Under the pieces are notes generated by a model that was given only the letters and a program-made list of their open reading frames with translations, did not search any database and was not told the origin of the DNA. From Wohlfahrtiimonas sp. G9077 (GTDB lineage Bacteria; Pseudomonadota; Gammaproteobacteria; Cardiobacteriales; Wohlfahrtiimonadaceae), in NCBI RefSeq assembly GCF_002252155.1, contig NZ_NEFD01000004.1:124001-188000 (forward strand): 64,000 nt of DNA, written 5' to 3'. Positions 7,958 through 17,493 of the stretch are shown in pieces. How positions within the stretch are numbered: the first letter of the stretch is position 1; each line of letters opens with the position of its first letter. Both the position numbers and the translations under genes were made by a program.

Positions 7958-7970
7958 GGTAGTACAGTTT
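7943..7970. promoter_or_regulatory. TrpR operator
   Basis: A 28-base palindrome with a single mismatched pair. Its core is GTACTA, six bases, TAGTAC, the same half-sites and spacing as the E. coli trp operator (GTACTA...TAGTAC). It covers the -10 and transcription start of trpR, so tryptophan-loaded TrpR should shut off its own gene and the downstream transporter. It lies about 40 to 70 bases upstream of the divergent MFS leader start. Confidence 0.88.
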
Positions 7971-7988
7971 GATTGGGAGTATTTGAGT

Positions 7989-8273
7989 ATGAAAAATGAA
8001 GATTATAAAGCCTTGTGTGATGCATTATTGACGATTGAGGATGCACAAAGCATGAACGCTTTTTTACGTGATCTTTGTACGCCCAATGAGTATGCCGCAT
8101 TTGTGGAGCGCTGGCGTGTGTGTCGCTTGTTGGCAAAAGAGCAATATTCATACCGAGAAATTCATGCCCTTACCGGGGCAAGTTTGACCACAATTGGGCG
8201 TGTTGCACGCTTCTTAAAAGATGAAAATAACAATGGTTACACCGCCGTTTTGGCAAAGATTGATCAAGCATAA
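7989..8273 (+). CDS. trpR: Trp operon repressor family protein TrpR
   Basis: A 94-residue TrpR-family DNA-binding protein. TPNEYAAFVERWRVCRLL and the helix-turn-helix at about residues 51-76 (YREIHALTGASLTTIGRVAR) match TrpR. The end, NNGYTAVLAKI, resembles the YerC/YecD branch of the family, so it may differ in detail from enteric TrpR. The open frame reaches back to 7938, but ATG 7989 has GGGAG (7975-7979) nine bases ahead and the promoter start near 7964 leaves no room for the longer form. It is followed after 20 bases by an ABC importer, and a TrpR operator covers its promoter, so it is probably autoregulated. Confidence 0.9.
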   Translation: MKNEDYKALCDALLTIEDAQSMNAFLRDLCTPNEYAAFVERWRVCRLLAKEQYSYREIHALTGASLTTIGRVARFLKDENNNGYTAVLAKIDQA

Positions 8274-8293
8274 TTAAACATCAGGAGTATGGA

Positions 8294-9262
8294 ATGAAAA
8301 AGACAGTATTGGCAGCAGCGCTTGGTATGGTGACTTTATTCGGTGCATCATATGCTGAGATGAAAAAAGTTTATGTGAACCAAATCGTTGAGCACCCGGC
8401 ATTAGATCAAACGGCGCGTGGCATTAAAGATGGCTTAGAAAAACGCGGCTATAAAGTGGGTGAAAATTTAGATTATCGCGTGGAATCTGCGCAAGGTAAC
8501 ATTGCTTTAGCCAGTCAAATTTCCTCTAAATTTGTGAGCCAAAAAGCAGATGTGACGGTGGGCATTGGCACAACATCAGCCCAAAGCTTAGTCAAAGCTG
8601 CCAATGAAGGGAAAACCAAAATGATTTTCTCCTCCATTACTGATCCATTAACGGCAAGTTTAGTGACCAAATTATCAGGCTCAAACAGCAATGTGACAGG
8701 CATGTCCAACAAAGTGGATGTGGTGCCACAGTTTGAATTGTTTAAAGAGTTATTGCCAAACCTTAAAACCATTGGTTTTATCTATAATCCTGCAGAAGCG
8801 AACTCCATTCAGCAGTTAGATGATGTACAAAAAGCAGCCAAACAATTGGGCTTAACGATTGTTGAGCAAGCCGTGAATAAAACATCTGATGTGCCACAAG
8901 CTGCAACACGCTTAGCGGGCAGAACAGATGCGCTCTTCATTTATGGTGATAATACTGCTTTAGCGGCGCTTGAAAGCATCGTCATGGCGGCAACAAAAGA
9001 GAAAAAACCTGTGTTTGTGGCAGATACGGATGCGGTTGAATTAGGCGCATTGGCCGCCCTTGGTCCTAATCAATATGATTTAGGGTTAGACACCGCAGAA
9101 ATGATCGCCGATGTGTTAGATGGCAAAGACATCAACACCATTGATGTGGGTTTCCCAAGTGGTTTAGAGCTTTACATCAACCAAGATGCGGCAGATAAAT
9201 TGGGCTACACATTCCCAGAAGCCGTGACAGCGAAAGCTGCAAAAATCATCAAAAAGGATTAA
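8294..9262 (+). CDS. trpX: ABC transporter substrate-binding protein, TrpX type
   Basis: A 322-residue periplasmic binding protein of the ABC_sub_bind family (COG2984). Residues 1-21 form a signal peptide ending GASYA. The mature chain begins KKVYVNQIVEHPALDQTARGI, typical of the family, and contains VGIGTTSAQ, FSSITDPLTASLV and LFIYGDNTA. It is the first of three ABC genes directly after trpR and behind a TrpR operator, so tryptophan (or a tryptophan precursor) is the likely ligand. That substrate is inference from context; the family also binds other small molecules. AGGAG precedes the start. Confidence 0.85.
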   Translation: MKKTVLAAALGMVTLFGASYAEMKKVYVNQIVEHPALDQTARGIKDGLEKRGYKVGENLDYRVESAQGNIALASQISSKFVSQKADVTVGIGTTSAQSLVKAANEGKTKMIFSSITDPLTASLVTKLSGSNSNVTGMSNKVDVVPQFELFKELLPNLKTIGFIYNPAEANSIQQLDDVQKAAKQLGLTIVEQAVNKTSDVPQAATRLAGRTDALFIYGDNTALAALESIVMAATKEKKPVFVADTDAVELGALAALGPNQYDLGLDTAEMIADVLDGKDINTIDVGFPSGLELYINQDAADKLGYTFPEAVTAKAAKIIKKD

Positions 9263-9268
9263 TGTTGC

Positions 9269-10114
9269 ATGATCAGTATGTATGAGTTGGAGATGAGCCT
9301 GATTTTAGGGCTCATCTATGGGATCGTCGGGATGGGGATCTATTTAACGTTTCGCGTGATTGATTTCCCAGATTTAACCTGCGATGGTAGTTTTGTGTTA
9401 GGTGCAGCCATTTCAAGCGTGATGATTAAATATGGATACAATCCCTATTTTTCACTCTTGATGGCGATTGCAGGCGGCATGCTTGCAGGTTCTGTCACAG
9501 GCATTTTAAATTGCTATTTTAAAGTGACGGACTTATTGGCGGGGATTTTGGTGGCATTTATGCTCTATTCCGTCAATATCCATGTGATGGGCGGCATTCC
9601 TAACATTTCATTGCTGGGTAAAACAACGATTTTCACCTTCTCACCACTGATCTATTTAGCCATCATTGCCATTGTGCTTGTGGCGGTGTTCACTTGGTTT
9701 TTGAGCACCAATCTAGGTTTATCACTGCGCGCCATCGGTCAAAATAAGCGATTATGCTTAAATGGCGGCGTGAATGTTAAATGGATGATCATTTTAGGCG
9801 TGGCGCTCGGCAATGGTTTGATCGCCCTTGGCGGCGCATTGTTCTCTCAGCAGCAAGGCTTTGGGGATTTAACCTCAGGCATTGGGACGATCATTGCAGG
9901 GTTTGCTGCAGTGATCATCGGTGAGAAAATCTTGCCATTTCGCTCCCTTTGGGTGAAATTATTGAGCTGCGTCATTGGTTCAATTGCATATCGCGTGGTG
10001 ACATCGGTGGCCTTAAACGTTGAATTCTTACACCTTCAAACCTCAGACTTTAACTTGATTGCAGGTTTATTGATTGTGGTGATTATGGCAATGCCGGGAC
10101 GTAAAAATGCTTAA
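9269..10114 (+). CDS. trpY: ABC transporter permease, TrpY type
   Basis: A 281-residue inner-membrane permease of the branched-chain-type family (COG4120). Recognisable are GLIYGIVGMGIYLTFRVIDF, DLTCDGSFVLGAA and the end segment HLQTSDFNLIAGLLIVVIMA. About eight membrane segments are visible. AAGGAT inside the end of trpX (9254-9259) places the start at ATG 9269. It overlaps the ATPase gene by eight bases. With the neighbours it forms a complete importer, by context for tryptophan. Confidence 0.87.
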   Translation: MISMYELEMSLILGLIYGIVGMGIYLTFRVIDFPDLTCDGSFVLGAAISSVMIKYGYNPYFSLLMAIAGGMLAGSVTGILNCYFKVTDLLAGILVAFMLYSVNIHVMGGIPNISLLGKTTIFTFSPLIYLAIIAIVLVAVFTWFLSTNLGLSLRAIGQNKRLCLNGGVNVKWMIILGVALGNGLIALGGALFSQQQGFGDLTSGIGTIIAGFAAVIIGEKILPFRSLWVKLLSCVIGSIAYRVVTSVALNVEFLHLQTSDFNLIAGLLIVVIMAMPGRKNA

Positions 10115-10874
10115 ATTAGAATCCATCGATGTGGTTGTGGCAAAAGGCACAAAGCTTGAGCGAGAAGTGCTCTCTAACCTAAATCTTGAAGTAAAAAAAG
10201 GCGAGTTTTCCGTCATCATTGGCGGCAATGGCGCGGGTAAATCCACTTTGTTTAATGTGATTTCAGGTTTTATGAAGCCTGCGAAAGGTCGCATTTTGAT
10301 TGATGATGTGGATGTGACGAATGCATCCCAGCAAAAGCGTGCAAAAGATGTCTCCATTGTGATGCAAGATCCGCGTGTGGGCACCATGGAACGCATGACG
10401 ATTTTAGAAAACATGGCATTTGCCGCTAAACGCGGTAAATTTAGGGGCTTACAGTTTTTCAACGGCAAGGCTCAGCGTGAATTTTTCCAAGATCGTTTAT
10501 CGTTATTGAACATGGGGCTTGAGGATCGCTTATCCGATTCCGTAATGAATTTATCAGGCGGGCAGCGCCAAGCGTTGAGTTTGATCATGGCGATTTTGGC
10601 AGATTCTAAGATTTTACTCTTAGATGAAATCACTGCTGCCCTTGACCCAAAAATTGCGGAAACGGTGATGTACTTGGCCAACAAAATTGTGGAAGACTCC
10701 GATTTAACCTGTTTAATGATCACCCATAACATGCATCACGCCATTGAATATGGCGATCGCACGATGCTCCTTAAAAATGGTCAGTTCTTAAAAACATTCA
10801 CCCGTGAAGAGAAGCAAAACATTTCAGCGCCTGCATTAGCGGGGATGTTTGAAGCAGACTTTGCGGATGTATAA
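10107..10874 (+). CDS. trpZ: ABC transporter ATP-binding protein, TrpZ type
   Basis: A 255-residue ABC ATPase (COG1101) that drives the TrpXY importer. Walker A GGNGAGKST is at residues 39-47, the signature LSGGQ begins at 149, Walker B ILLLDE at 169-174, and the switch histidine is H207 in MITHNMHH. It overlaps trpY by eight bases and ends just before a terminator, closing the trpR-trpX-trpY-trpZ operon. Confidence 0.9.
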   Translation: MLKLESIDVVVAKGTKLEREVLSNLNLEVKKGEFSVIIGGNGAGKSTLFNVISGFMKPAKGRILIDDVDVTNASQQKRAKDVSIVMQDPRVGTMERMTILENMAFAAKRGKFRGLQFFNGKAQREFFQDRLSLLNMGLEDRLSDSVMNLSGGQRQALSLIMAILADSKILLLDEITAALDPKIAETVMYLANKIVEDSDLTCLMITHNMHHAIEYGDRTMLLKNGQFLKTFTREEKQNISAPALAGMFEADFADV

Positions 10875-10893
10875 TCCTGTTGTTCATAAAGTT

Positions 10894-10917
10894 GCCCTGC
10901 ATTGCAGGGCTTTTTTT
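10894..10917 (+). terminator. Terminator of the trpR-trpXYZ operon
   Basis: GCCCTGC (10894-10900) pairs with GCAGGGC (10904-10910) around ATT, followed by seven T. The T-run overlaps the stop codon of the convergent gene at 10916. Confidence 0.9.
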
Positions 10918-11854
10918 ATCCATGAATCTTTGGCGTGATGCGCACATAGATGAGCTCGCCCACAAGTTCCACCAAGGTTTGTGTGACAATTGCGGTGATG
11001 GCAATCAGCACCCATTGGCTTGGTAAGGCCAATGCAAAGGGCAATACCGCCAGTGAATTGCGTGTACCTGCGCTATAAATCACTGTGCGAAGTTCATTGG
11101 AGGGCAATTTAAATGATCGCCCAAGCATGAGATTAATGAGGAACATGATCACCATAAATCCAATATAAATGGGGATCAATTGTTGCAATAATGTTAAATC
11201 TGACACCACCACAGTAATATTGCTGCTCACAATGATGAACAACACAAGTGCCATCAGCGGTACGGGCAAAGCATTAGAAATGGATTGTGTGATTTGACTC
11301 CATCGATGCTTTTGTGTGCTCTGTACAAGGACAGCCGCAACGCAAGGCAATAACATTAAGACAAAAAATGATTCCACAAAGGGCTGAATGGAAAGCGCAG
11401 CGACAAAGCTTTGCCCCAAAAATAGATAAATATAAATGGGTAAAAGCAGTATTTGCAGGATCAATAAAATCGGCGTCGCGGCCAGCATCAATTTGCCATC
11501 GCCTTTGCCAAGGGTTGTGAACACCACGACATAATCAATACACGGCGTCAGTAACACCAATAAAATGCCAAATTGAATGGCAGGATGATGGGGAAAATAG
11601 GGAAAAACCACACTCAAGACAAGCGGAATGATTACAAAGTTGCTCAATAAAATGGTACATAAAAACCGCGGCGCTTTTAAAATATCGAGGAATTTTAAAA
11701 AAGGAATCTGTACAAACATTCCATACATGAGGATGCCAAGCGCGATGGGTAAAGCATCCATCAGATTGACCGGCATAGATAAACCCATCACAACGGCAAT
11801 GCTAAGGGTGATGAGATAAATGCGCACTTGAAATTGTTCGAGCAAAGCTTGCAC
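10916..11854 (-). CDS. Bile acid:sodium symporter / ACR3-like membrane transporter
   Basis: A 312-residue inner-membrane protein with about ten segments. LLTPCIDYVVVFTTLGKGDGKLMLAATP carries the conserved Pro-Cys of the ACR3 arsenite exporters, and the pattern RNSLAVLPFALALP also fits the BART (bile/arsenite/riboflavin) superfamily. No arsR or arsC lies nearby, so arsenite export is possible but unproved. The frame opens at a TTG at 11911, but GTG 11854 is the better start: AGGAG stands seven bases upstream. It is convergent with the trp transporter operon and divergent from panB. Confidence 0.7.
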   Translation of the reverse strand: MQALLEQFQVRIYLITLSIAVVMGLSMPVNLMDALPIALGILMYGMFVQIPFLKFLDILKAPRFLCTILLSNFVIIPLVLSVVFPYFPHHPAIQFGILLVLLTPCIDYVVVFTTLGKGDGKLMLAATPILLILQILLLPIYIYLFLGQSFVAALSIQPFVESFFVLMLLPCVAAVLVQSTQKHRWSQITQSISNALPVPLMALVLFIIVSSNITVVVSDLTLLQQLIPIYIGFMVIMFLINLMLGRSFKLPSNELRTVIYSAGTRNSLAVLPFALALPSQWVLIAITAIVTQTLVELVGELIYVRITPKIHG

Positions 11855-11902
11855 AGAGTGGCTCCTAAATGATTCAAGGATAGCACTTTTTGTGAGCGGC
11901 GT

Positions 11903-11908
11903 TATAAT
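11903..11908 (+). promoter_or_regulatory. -10 box of the panBC promoter
   Basis: TATAAT is a perfect -10, giving a start near 11915, about 23 bases before the panB ATG. No convincing -35 is seen at the proper distance. Confidence 0.5.
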
Positions 11909-11937
11909 CAAGCTCCTTTTATCAAGTAGGAATGATC

Positions 11938-12729
11938 ATGATTACAGTGACCACATTGAAACAGTTGAAGGCTAAGCAAGAAAAAATCACCATGCTGACG
12001 TGTTATGATGCATCGTTTGCCCGCGTGATGGAAACCGCAGGCGTTGAGATTTTATTGATTGGCGATTCATTGGGCATGACGGTTCAGGGACACACAAGCA
12101 CATTGCCTGTCACATTAGAGCACATGGTGTATCACACACAAAATGTGGCGCGCGGCAATCAAACGGCACTATTGCTTGCTGATTTACCGTTTGGCAGCTA
12201 TGAAGCCGATCACATCAGTGCATATCAAAATGCGGCGGCCTTAATGAAGGCGGGCGCTCATATGGTGAAATTAGAAGGCGGCATGCCTCAAGTGGAAAAA
12301 ACAGCTTATTTAACGGCACGCTCCATTCCTGTGTGTGCCCATTTAGGTTTAACGCCGCAATCGGTCAATACATTGGGTGGCTATCGCGTGCAAGGGCGCG
12401 ATGAGCACGCGGCACAAGCATTATTAGCTGCGGCTAAAGCCCATGAAGCAGCGGGCGCTGCCTTGTTGGTATTAGAGTGCATTCCGGCATCATTGGCAAA
12501 AGCGGTGACTGAGGCGCTGAGCATTCCTGTGATTGGCATTGGGGCGGGTAAAGATTGCGATGGACAAGTTTTGGTGTTACAAGATTTACTCGGCATTTAT
12601 CCGAAACCACCGAAATTTGCGAAAAATTTCCTACAGGGTCAAGATTCCATTTTAGCCGCCATTGCAGCATACATTGCGGCGGTTAAAGCGGGGACTTTTC
12701 CTGAATCCATTCATACATTTGAAGCATAA
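11938..12729 (+). CDS. panB: 3-methyl-2-oxobutanoate hydroxymethyltransferase PanB
   Basis: PanB transfers a hydroxymethyl group from methylene-tetrahydrofolate to ketoisovalerate, making ketopantoate for pantothenate and coenzyme A. The 263-residue protein contains [34 protein letters not shown] and [20 protein letters not shown], all diagnostic. ATG 11938 is chosen over ATG 11932 because TAGGA (11927-11931) would leave no spacer for the earlier codon. It is followed after nine bases by panC; panD is not in this window. Confidence 0.96.
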   Translation: MITVTTLKQLKAKQEKITMLTCYDASFARVMETAGVEILLIGDSLGMTVQGHTSTLPVTLEHMVYHTQNVARGNQTALLLADLPFGSYEADHISAYQNAAALMKAGAHMVKLEGGMPQVEKTAYLTARSIPVCAHLGLTPQSVNTLGGYRVQGRDEHAAQALLAAAKAHEAAGAALLVLECIPASLAKAVTEALSIPVIGIGAGKDCDGQVLVLQDLLGIYPKPPKFAKNFLQGQDSILAAIAAYIAAVKAGTFPESIHTFEA

Positions 12730-12738
12730 GAGGATTAC

Positions 12739-13566
12739 ATGAAAATCATCCATTCCATTGAAGCGTTGCGTGCCCTTCGTCAAACGTTATCATCCGTGGC
12801 ATTAGTGCCCACAATGGGCAATCTGCACGATGGGCATTTATCCTTAGTTGAGCGCGCAAAAGCTGCGGCCGATCACGTGATTGTCTCCATTTTTGTCAAT
12901 CCCATTCAGTTTGGTGAAAATGAGGATTTTGGCAGTTATCCACGCACGTTAGAGGCGGACTGCGAAAAATTGGCCAAAGCAGGCGTGACAGCAGTGTTTG
13001 CACCAAGTGCCAGTGAGATGTATCCATCTGGCGTGCAATCTGTGCGTGTGGTGCCCTCAAGCATTCAAAATGAGTTGTGCGGCGCAACGCGTGATGGGCA
13101 CTTTAATGGCGTTGCCACTGTGGTGACTAAGCTTTTTAACATTGTCACGCCAGATTGCGCGTGCTTTGGCGAGAAGGATTTTCAGCAACTGCACATCATC
13201 AAAGAGATGGTTCGTGAGCTCAATGTGCCGGTTGAAATCATCTCTGTGCCCATTAAACGCGATGAAAAAGGTTTGGCATTGTCGAGTCGCAATGGTTATT
13301 TATCGTCTGAAGAAAAAGTGCAAGCCATTGAATTGTCCGAATGCTTACAAAATGTGCGCGCAGCAGTGTTAGCGGGCAATGAGGATTTACGCGCCATTGA
13401 ACAAAAGGCTAAAGATGATTTAAATGCCAAAGGTTGGCAGGTGGATTATTTATCGATTCGTGATGCCGACACATTGGCTGTTGCCAATTTGCGCACAGAT
13501 CATTTGATTGTGCTTGCAGCGGCTAAAATGGGTGCAACGCGCTTATTAGATAATTTACGCATTTAA
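12739..13566 (+). CDS. panC: Pantothenate synthetase PanC
   Basis: PanC joins pantoate and beta-alanine using ATP to make pantothenate. The 275-residue protein carries the nucleotidylyl-transferase motif PTMGNLHDGHLSL at residues 24-36 with H30 and H33, FGEKDFQQL, and the KMSKS-like LSSRNGYLS. AGAGGA precedes the start. It forms a two-gene operon with panB and is closed by a strong terminator at 13587-13616. Confidence 0.96.
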   Translation: MKIIHSIEALRALRQTLSSVALVPTMGNLHDGHLSLVERAKAAADHVIVSIFVNPIQFGENEDFGSYPRTLEADCEKLAKAGVTAVFAPSASEMYPSGVQSVRVVPSSIQNELCGATRDGHFNGVATVVTKLFNIVTPDCACFGEKDFQQLHIIKEMVRELNVPVEIISVPIKRDEKGLALSSRNGYLSSEEKVQAIELSECLQNVRAAVLAGNEDLRAIEQKAKDDLNAKGWQVDYLSIRDADTLAVANLRTDHLIVLAAAKMGATRLLDNLRI

Positions 13567-13586
13567 AAGTTGCAGATGGACACAGA

Positions 13587-13616
13587 AGCATATCTCAAGC
13601 GAGATATGCTTTTTTT
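13587..13616 (+). terminator. Terminator of panBC
   Basis: A perfect 10-bp stem (13587-13596 with 13601-13610) around AAGC, followed by six T. Confidence 0.92.
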
Positions 13617-13618
13617 GA

Positions 13619-14050
13619 TTATGCTTTTTTAACACCTAAAATTACATGCGGTGCTTTAAAGAGGGCTTTAACTTTTTGACCGGCTTTAAGGTCTAAGTTT
13701 TCAACGCTTTCATTGGTGACGATGGCCACAAGCTCAATACCTTCTTCTGTTTTGACAAAGATTTCACTGTTCACAGCGCCGGTTTTAACGTCCGTGACGA
13801 TGGTGCTAAATTGGTTACGCGTGGAGAATTCATATTCATCCGTGTCTTCAGCGAGGATGATCCACGGTGCTTTGATGAGGGCGATCACTTCTTGCCCAAC
13901 AGATAATTCTAAACGACGAGTGCTGCCTTGTGTAATGCCCGCGACGATCTCTAAGCCATGGCCGATGTCGATGATCACTTCATCGTTGGTCGCTCCGGTT
14001 TGGATGGCTTCGATGGTGCCTGTAAATTGGTTGCGTGCTGTTGTTTTCAT
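13619..14050 (-). CDS. Tandem Mop (TOBE) domain molybdate-binding protein
   Basis: A 143-residue soluble protein built from two Mop/TOBE repeats, roughly residues 6-69 and 75-139. Each begins with a matching element (ARNQFTGTI and TRNQFSTIV) and ends with a matching one (ALIKAPWIIL and ALFKAPHVIL). Di-Mop proteins such as ModG bind and store molybdate or tungstate in the cytoplasm. No modABC transporter or molybdenum-cofactor gene adjoins it here, so the function rests on the domain alone. The start is preceded by AAGGAA. Confidence 0.85.
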   Translation of the reverse strand: MKTTARNQFTGTIEAIQTGATNDEVIIDIGHGLEIVAGITQGSTRRLELSVGQEVIALIKAPWIILAEDTDEYEFSTRNQFSTIVTDVKTGAVNSEIFVKTEEGIELVAIVTNESVENLDLKAGQKVKALFKAPHVILGVKKA

Positions 14051-14166
14051 GTTTCCTTCCTTACTTTACTTATGTTGTACTCTTGATGGTTCTTTCTTGA
14101 ACGCATTTGGAATCATACACCATCTCGCAGGCAGGAAGATAGCCCTAAAAATGTGGGCGCGCGAAA

Positions 14167-14874
14167 TTAAAAATTCACATAACGTGTTGGATTGATTGGG
14201 GATCCGTTCACACGAATTTCAAAATGGAGGATGTTGCGACCTTCTGAACTTTTACCCATGGTGCCAATTTGTTGTCCACTTTTCACACGTTCGCCTTCGC
14301 GCACAGAGATGGAGGATAAATAGCCATAGGCTGTGTAAACACTGTTTGAATGTTTAATGATGACCAATTGCCCAAAGCCGCCGCTGCCAACGCCTGCATA
14401 CACCACTTGACCATTGTTGGCGCTGGTGACAGGTTGATTGAGGTTGCCGGCAATTTGAATGCCTTTATGGCCAGGTAAATTTGGATTAAAGCTGCGCACC
14501 ACTTTCCCTTGTGTGGGTTTATGCCAGCCGCCCATTTTGGGGATGGGTTGATTGTTATAAGTGCTCGGCGCTTTAATGGTGTGATCAGCAACGCTGGTGG
14601 TTTTATTGGGTTTGTATGTTGAAGATGAGGTGGATGCCACAGCGCGACTGTCACGCACTTTAGCACCGCCTCTGATCTTCAATTGTTGGCCGACTCGAAT
14701 GTGATCAGGATTAGAAATGTGATTCATGCGACTTAACTCAGCGACCGAAAGATTGTAACGATTGGCAATGCTGTTTAAAGAGTCGCCGGGGCGAACGGTA
14801 TACACACCATGGCTAGAACAGGCAGCAATCACCAACATGAACGGAACGATGAGGGTTGTACGCATAGATTTCAT
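14167..14874 (-). CDS. nlpD: NlpD-like lipoprotein with LysM and degenerate LytM (M23) domains
   Basis: A 235-residue outer-membrane lipoprotein. The signal peptide ends VIAAC with lipidated C19. A LysM domain spans about residues 25-67 (YTVRPGDSLNSIANRYNLS) and binds peptidoglycan. The C-terminal LytM fold (about 135-232) has lost its zinc ligands: HKGIQIAG replaces HxGxD and ILHFEIR replaces HxH. The same losses occur in E. coli NlpD, which activates amidases rather than cutting the wall, so a role in cell separation is likely. ATG 14874 is taken as start; 14865 is possible. Unlike in enterics, rpoS is not next to it. Confidence 0.85.
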   Translation of the reverse strand: MKSMRTTLIVPFMLVIAACSSHGVYTVRPGDSLNSIANRYNLSVAELSRMNHISNPDHIRVGQQLKIRGGAKVRDSRAVASTSSSTYKPNKTTSVADHTIKAPSTYNNQPIPKMGGWHKPTQGKVVRSFNPNLPGHKGIQIAGNLNQPVTSANNGQVVYAGVGSGGFGQLVIIKHSNSVYTAYGYLSSISVREGERVKSGQQIGTMGKSSEGRNILHFEIRVNGSPINPTRYVNF

Positions 14875-14980
14875 TGTCTTTTTATGAGTCTTCCAAAAAT
14901 TTAAACAAGTTCGCAAAATAACCACTTTAATTGAGATTGTAAAGGATTAATTTTGCGAACATCCTGATGATTCTGAGCCA

Positions 14981-17302
14981 TTACTCAGTGGCGCAAATGG
15001 CGGTGATGTTCACCACACGGCGCACTGTGGCAATGTTGGTGAGAATCTGTACCGGTTTGGCAAAGCCTGTCAAAATCGGGGCCACCACAACACTTTGCGT
15101 AATGGATTTGGCAAAGTTGTACGTCACGTTTGCAGAATCGATGTTATTGAACACAAATAAGTTAGCATTGTTCGCTAAACGATTGGTGGGCAAATATTCA
15201 TCACGATGATGTTTAAAGAGCGCAAGTTCAGGCTGCATCTCGCCATCGACGGCTAAGGTTGGCGCTTTCTCTTGCAAAATGGCCAACGTTTCACGCATTT
15301 TACGAGAGAATTCTGTATCCGCAGAACCAAAGTTTGAGTGCGAAATCAATCCAACGCTTGGCGTTAAACCAAAGCGCTCCACAATTTTTGTCGCAGCCAA
15401 TGTGATGTTCGCGAGCTCCACCGCCGATGGATTGACGGTGACATGCGTATCTGTGAAAAAGAGCGGGCCTTCTGAGGAGAGCAATAAACTCACCGCGGAG
15501 GGTGCTTGGTTGGCATCTTTTAAGCCCACCGTATCGGTAATGTGCTCTAAATGATTTTGATATTGACCCAATGTGCCGGCCACAATCCCATCAATGAAAC
15601 CTTGATCGAGCAACATGCCGCTTAAAACATTCGGGCGCATCTGTAAGCGGTGATAAGCCCAGTCGGAGGTTAAGCCTTTGCGGCACATTTTGGCATAATA
15701 TGCCTCATGGCATGCGGCTAAATGTGGTGGATCGCGGTAATCGATGATTTGGACATAATCGCGATTGGTGCGGCTGATGGTATCATCGCGGCCAAGCACT
15801 TTGGTGGGCAATGTGATGGATAAATCCGCCAATTTTGCTTGAATCACTTCTGCGCGTCCCACTAACACAGGATTGGCCAATTGCTCATTGAAGATGATTT
15901 CAGCGGCACGCAATACGCGCTCATCTTCACCTTCCACATAAGCAATGGTGCGGTAATTGTGTTTCGCTTCATCAAATAAAGGCTTCATGATCATCGATGA
16001 GCGATACACGAGCGACGTTAAATGTTGGCGGTATTCGTTTAAATCCTCAATTGGGCGCTTAGCCACGCCAGACTCCATCGCAGCTTTGGCAACAGCGACT
16101 GGCAACTCAATGATGAGGCGTGAGTCAAATGGTTTTGGGATGATGCTCTCTTTACCAAATTTTGCCGTCATGCCTTTGCGAGAATGGGGCATGTTGATGC
16201 TTGCACTTTGCTGTGCGAGGCGAGCAATGGCATTGACGCACGCAATTTTCATGGCTTCGTTGATTTCTGTGGCACCACAATCTAGTGCGCCGCGGAATAA
16301 GAAGGGGAAGCACAATACGTTATTGATTTGGTTTGGATAATCTGAGCGACCTGTAGCCATGATGGCATCTGGGCGAACCTCTAACACCAATTCAGGGCGA
16401 ATTTCAGGCTCAGGATTAGCAAGTGCAAAAATGATTGGGTTTGGTGCCATTGTTTGAACCATTTCAGGCTTTAACACGCGCGGGGCAGATAAACCTAAGA
16501 AAATGTCTGCATCACAAATGGCATCGGCTAAGGTGTTGTGGGGCGTTTCTTGTTGATAGACTTTGTTGTATTGATTTAAAGTCTCTTCAGGGCGGCGCGT
16601 GTTGATGATGCCGTCGATGTCAGACACCAAAATATTCTCTTTTTTAAGGCCAAGGGAGACCAATAAGTTTAAACAGGCAAGGGCAGCAGCACCGGCGCCG
16701 CTACACACTAAGCGCACTGATTCAATCGGTTTATTCACCAATTTTAAGGCATTCATAATGCCAGCGGCCACGATGATGGCAGTGCCGTGTTGATCATCAT
16801 GGAACACAGGAATGTTCATGCGCGCTTTTAATGCCGCTTCAATCTCAAAGCATTCAGGGGCTTTAATATCTTCTAAGTTAATGCCGCCAAACGTGGGTTC
16901 TAAACTGGCCACCGCTTCAATGAATTTTTGTGGATCTTGTTCATCCACTTCAATGTCAAACACATCAATGCCTGCAAATTTTTTAAAGAGAACGCCTTTG
17001 CCCTCCATTACAGGTTTACCGGCAAGGGCGCCGATGTTGCCTAAGCCTAAAACAGCAGTACCATTAGAAATAACCGCCACTAAATTACCTTTTGCGGTGT
17101 AATCAAGGGCGGCTAAGGGATTTTCTTTAATCTCCTCACAAGGGTAAGCAACACCCGGTGAGTAAGCAAGGGATAGATCGCGTTGGTCACTCACGGGTTT
17201 TGAGGGAACAACCGCCACTTTGCCGGGTTTAGGAAAGCGGTGATAATTGAGCGCCGCCTTTCTAAACTCTATCTCTTTTTGTGCTTTATCGTTGGTTGTC
17301 AT
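14981..17302 (-). CDS. maeB: NADP-dependent malic enzyme MaeB with phosphotransacetylase-like domain
   Basis: A 773-residue two-part protein. The N-terminal malic enzyme (about 1-430) converts malate to pyruvate and CO2 with NADP; it shows [44 protein letters not shown] and the dinucleotide site [16 protein letters not shown]. The C-terminal part (about 440-773) resembles phosphate acetyltransferase, as in all MaeB proteins, where it acts in allosteric control by acetyl-CoA. Length is close to the 759 of E. coli MaeB. GGAGGA stands before ATG 17302. It is divergent from rpoH. Confidence 0.95.
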   Translation of the reverse strand: MTTNDKAQKEIEFRKAALNYHRFPKPGKVAVVPSKPVSDQRDLSLAYSPGVAYPCEEIKENPLAALDYTAKGNLVAVISNGTAVLGLGNIGALAGKPVMEGKGVLFKKFAGIDVFDIEVDEQDPQKFIEAVASLEPTFGGINLEDIKAPECFEIEAALKARMNIPVFHDDQHGTAIIVAAGIMNALKLVNKPIESVRLVCSGAGAAALACLNLLVSLGLKKENILVSDIDGIINTRRPEETLNQYNKVYQQETPHNTLADAICDADIFLGLSAPRVLKPEMVQTMAPNPIIFALANPEPEIRPELVLEVRPDAIMATGRSDYPNQINNVLCFPFLFRGALDCGATEINEAMKIACVNAIARLAQQSASINMPHSRKGMTAKFGKESIIPKPFDSRLIIELPVAVAKAAMESGVAKRPIEDLNEYRQHLTSLVYRSSMIMKPLFDEAKHNYRTIAYVEGEDERVLRAAEIIFNEQLANPVLVGRAEVIQAKLADLSITLPTKVLGRDDTISRTNRDYVQIIDYRDPPHLAACHEAYYAKMCRKGLTSDWAYHRLQMRPNVLSGMLLDQGFIDGIVAGTLGQYQNHLEHITDTVGLKDANQAPSAVSLLLSSEGPLFFTDTHVTVNPSAVELANITLAATKIVERFGLTPSVGLISHSNFGSADTEFSRKMRETLAILQEKAPTLAVDGEMQPELALFKHHRDEYLPTNRLANNANLFVFNNIDSANVTYNFAKSITQSVVVAPILTGFAKPVQILTNIATVRRVVNITAICATE

Positions 17303-17460
17303 GATTCCTCCAGAATGTGTTAAATTGTGTAAAATTTACGCATGAAAATGCTAAAATTTAATGGTTAATGTTACCAAAAAATGTAATTATTGACTATTCT
17401 ATATAAAGTATTAGAAATATAATAGAGGCCGAGCACAACATCGTTCTCGATGATCTGTGT

Positions 17461-17466
17461 TATAAT
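17461..17466 (+). promoter_or_regulatory. -10 box upstream of rpoH
   Basis: TATAAT, 28 bases before the rpoH start, would give a short leader of about 21 bases. A second TATAAT occurs at 17418-17423. Neither has a clear -35. The short leader means the long structured upstream region typical of heat-sensing mRNAs is absent if this site is used. Confidence 0.4.
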
Positions 17467-17493
17467 CGTCCCATCAATTTTAGGGAGGTTTAC

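Noticed and set aside
10067-10468. 133-codon minus-strand frame opposite the start of trpZ
   Set aside because: It lies wholly inside well-identified trpY/trpZ, has no ribosome site and reads as a low-quality Ser/Thr-rich shadow.
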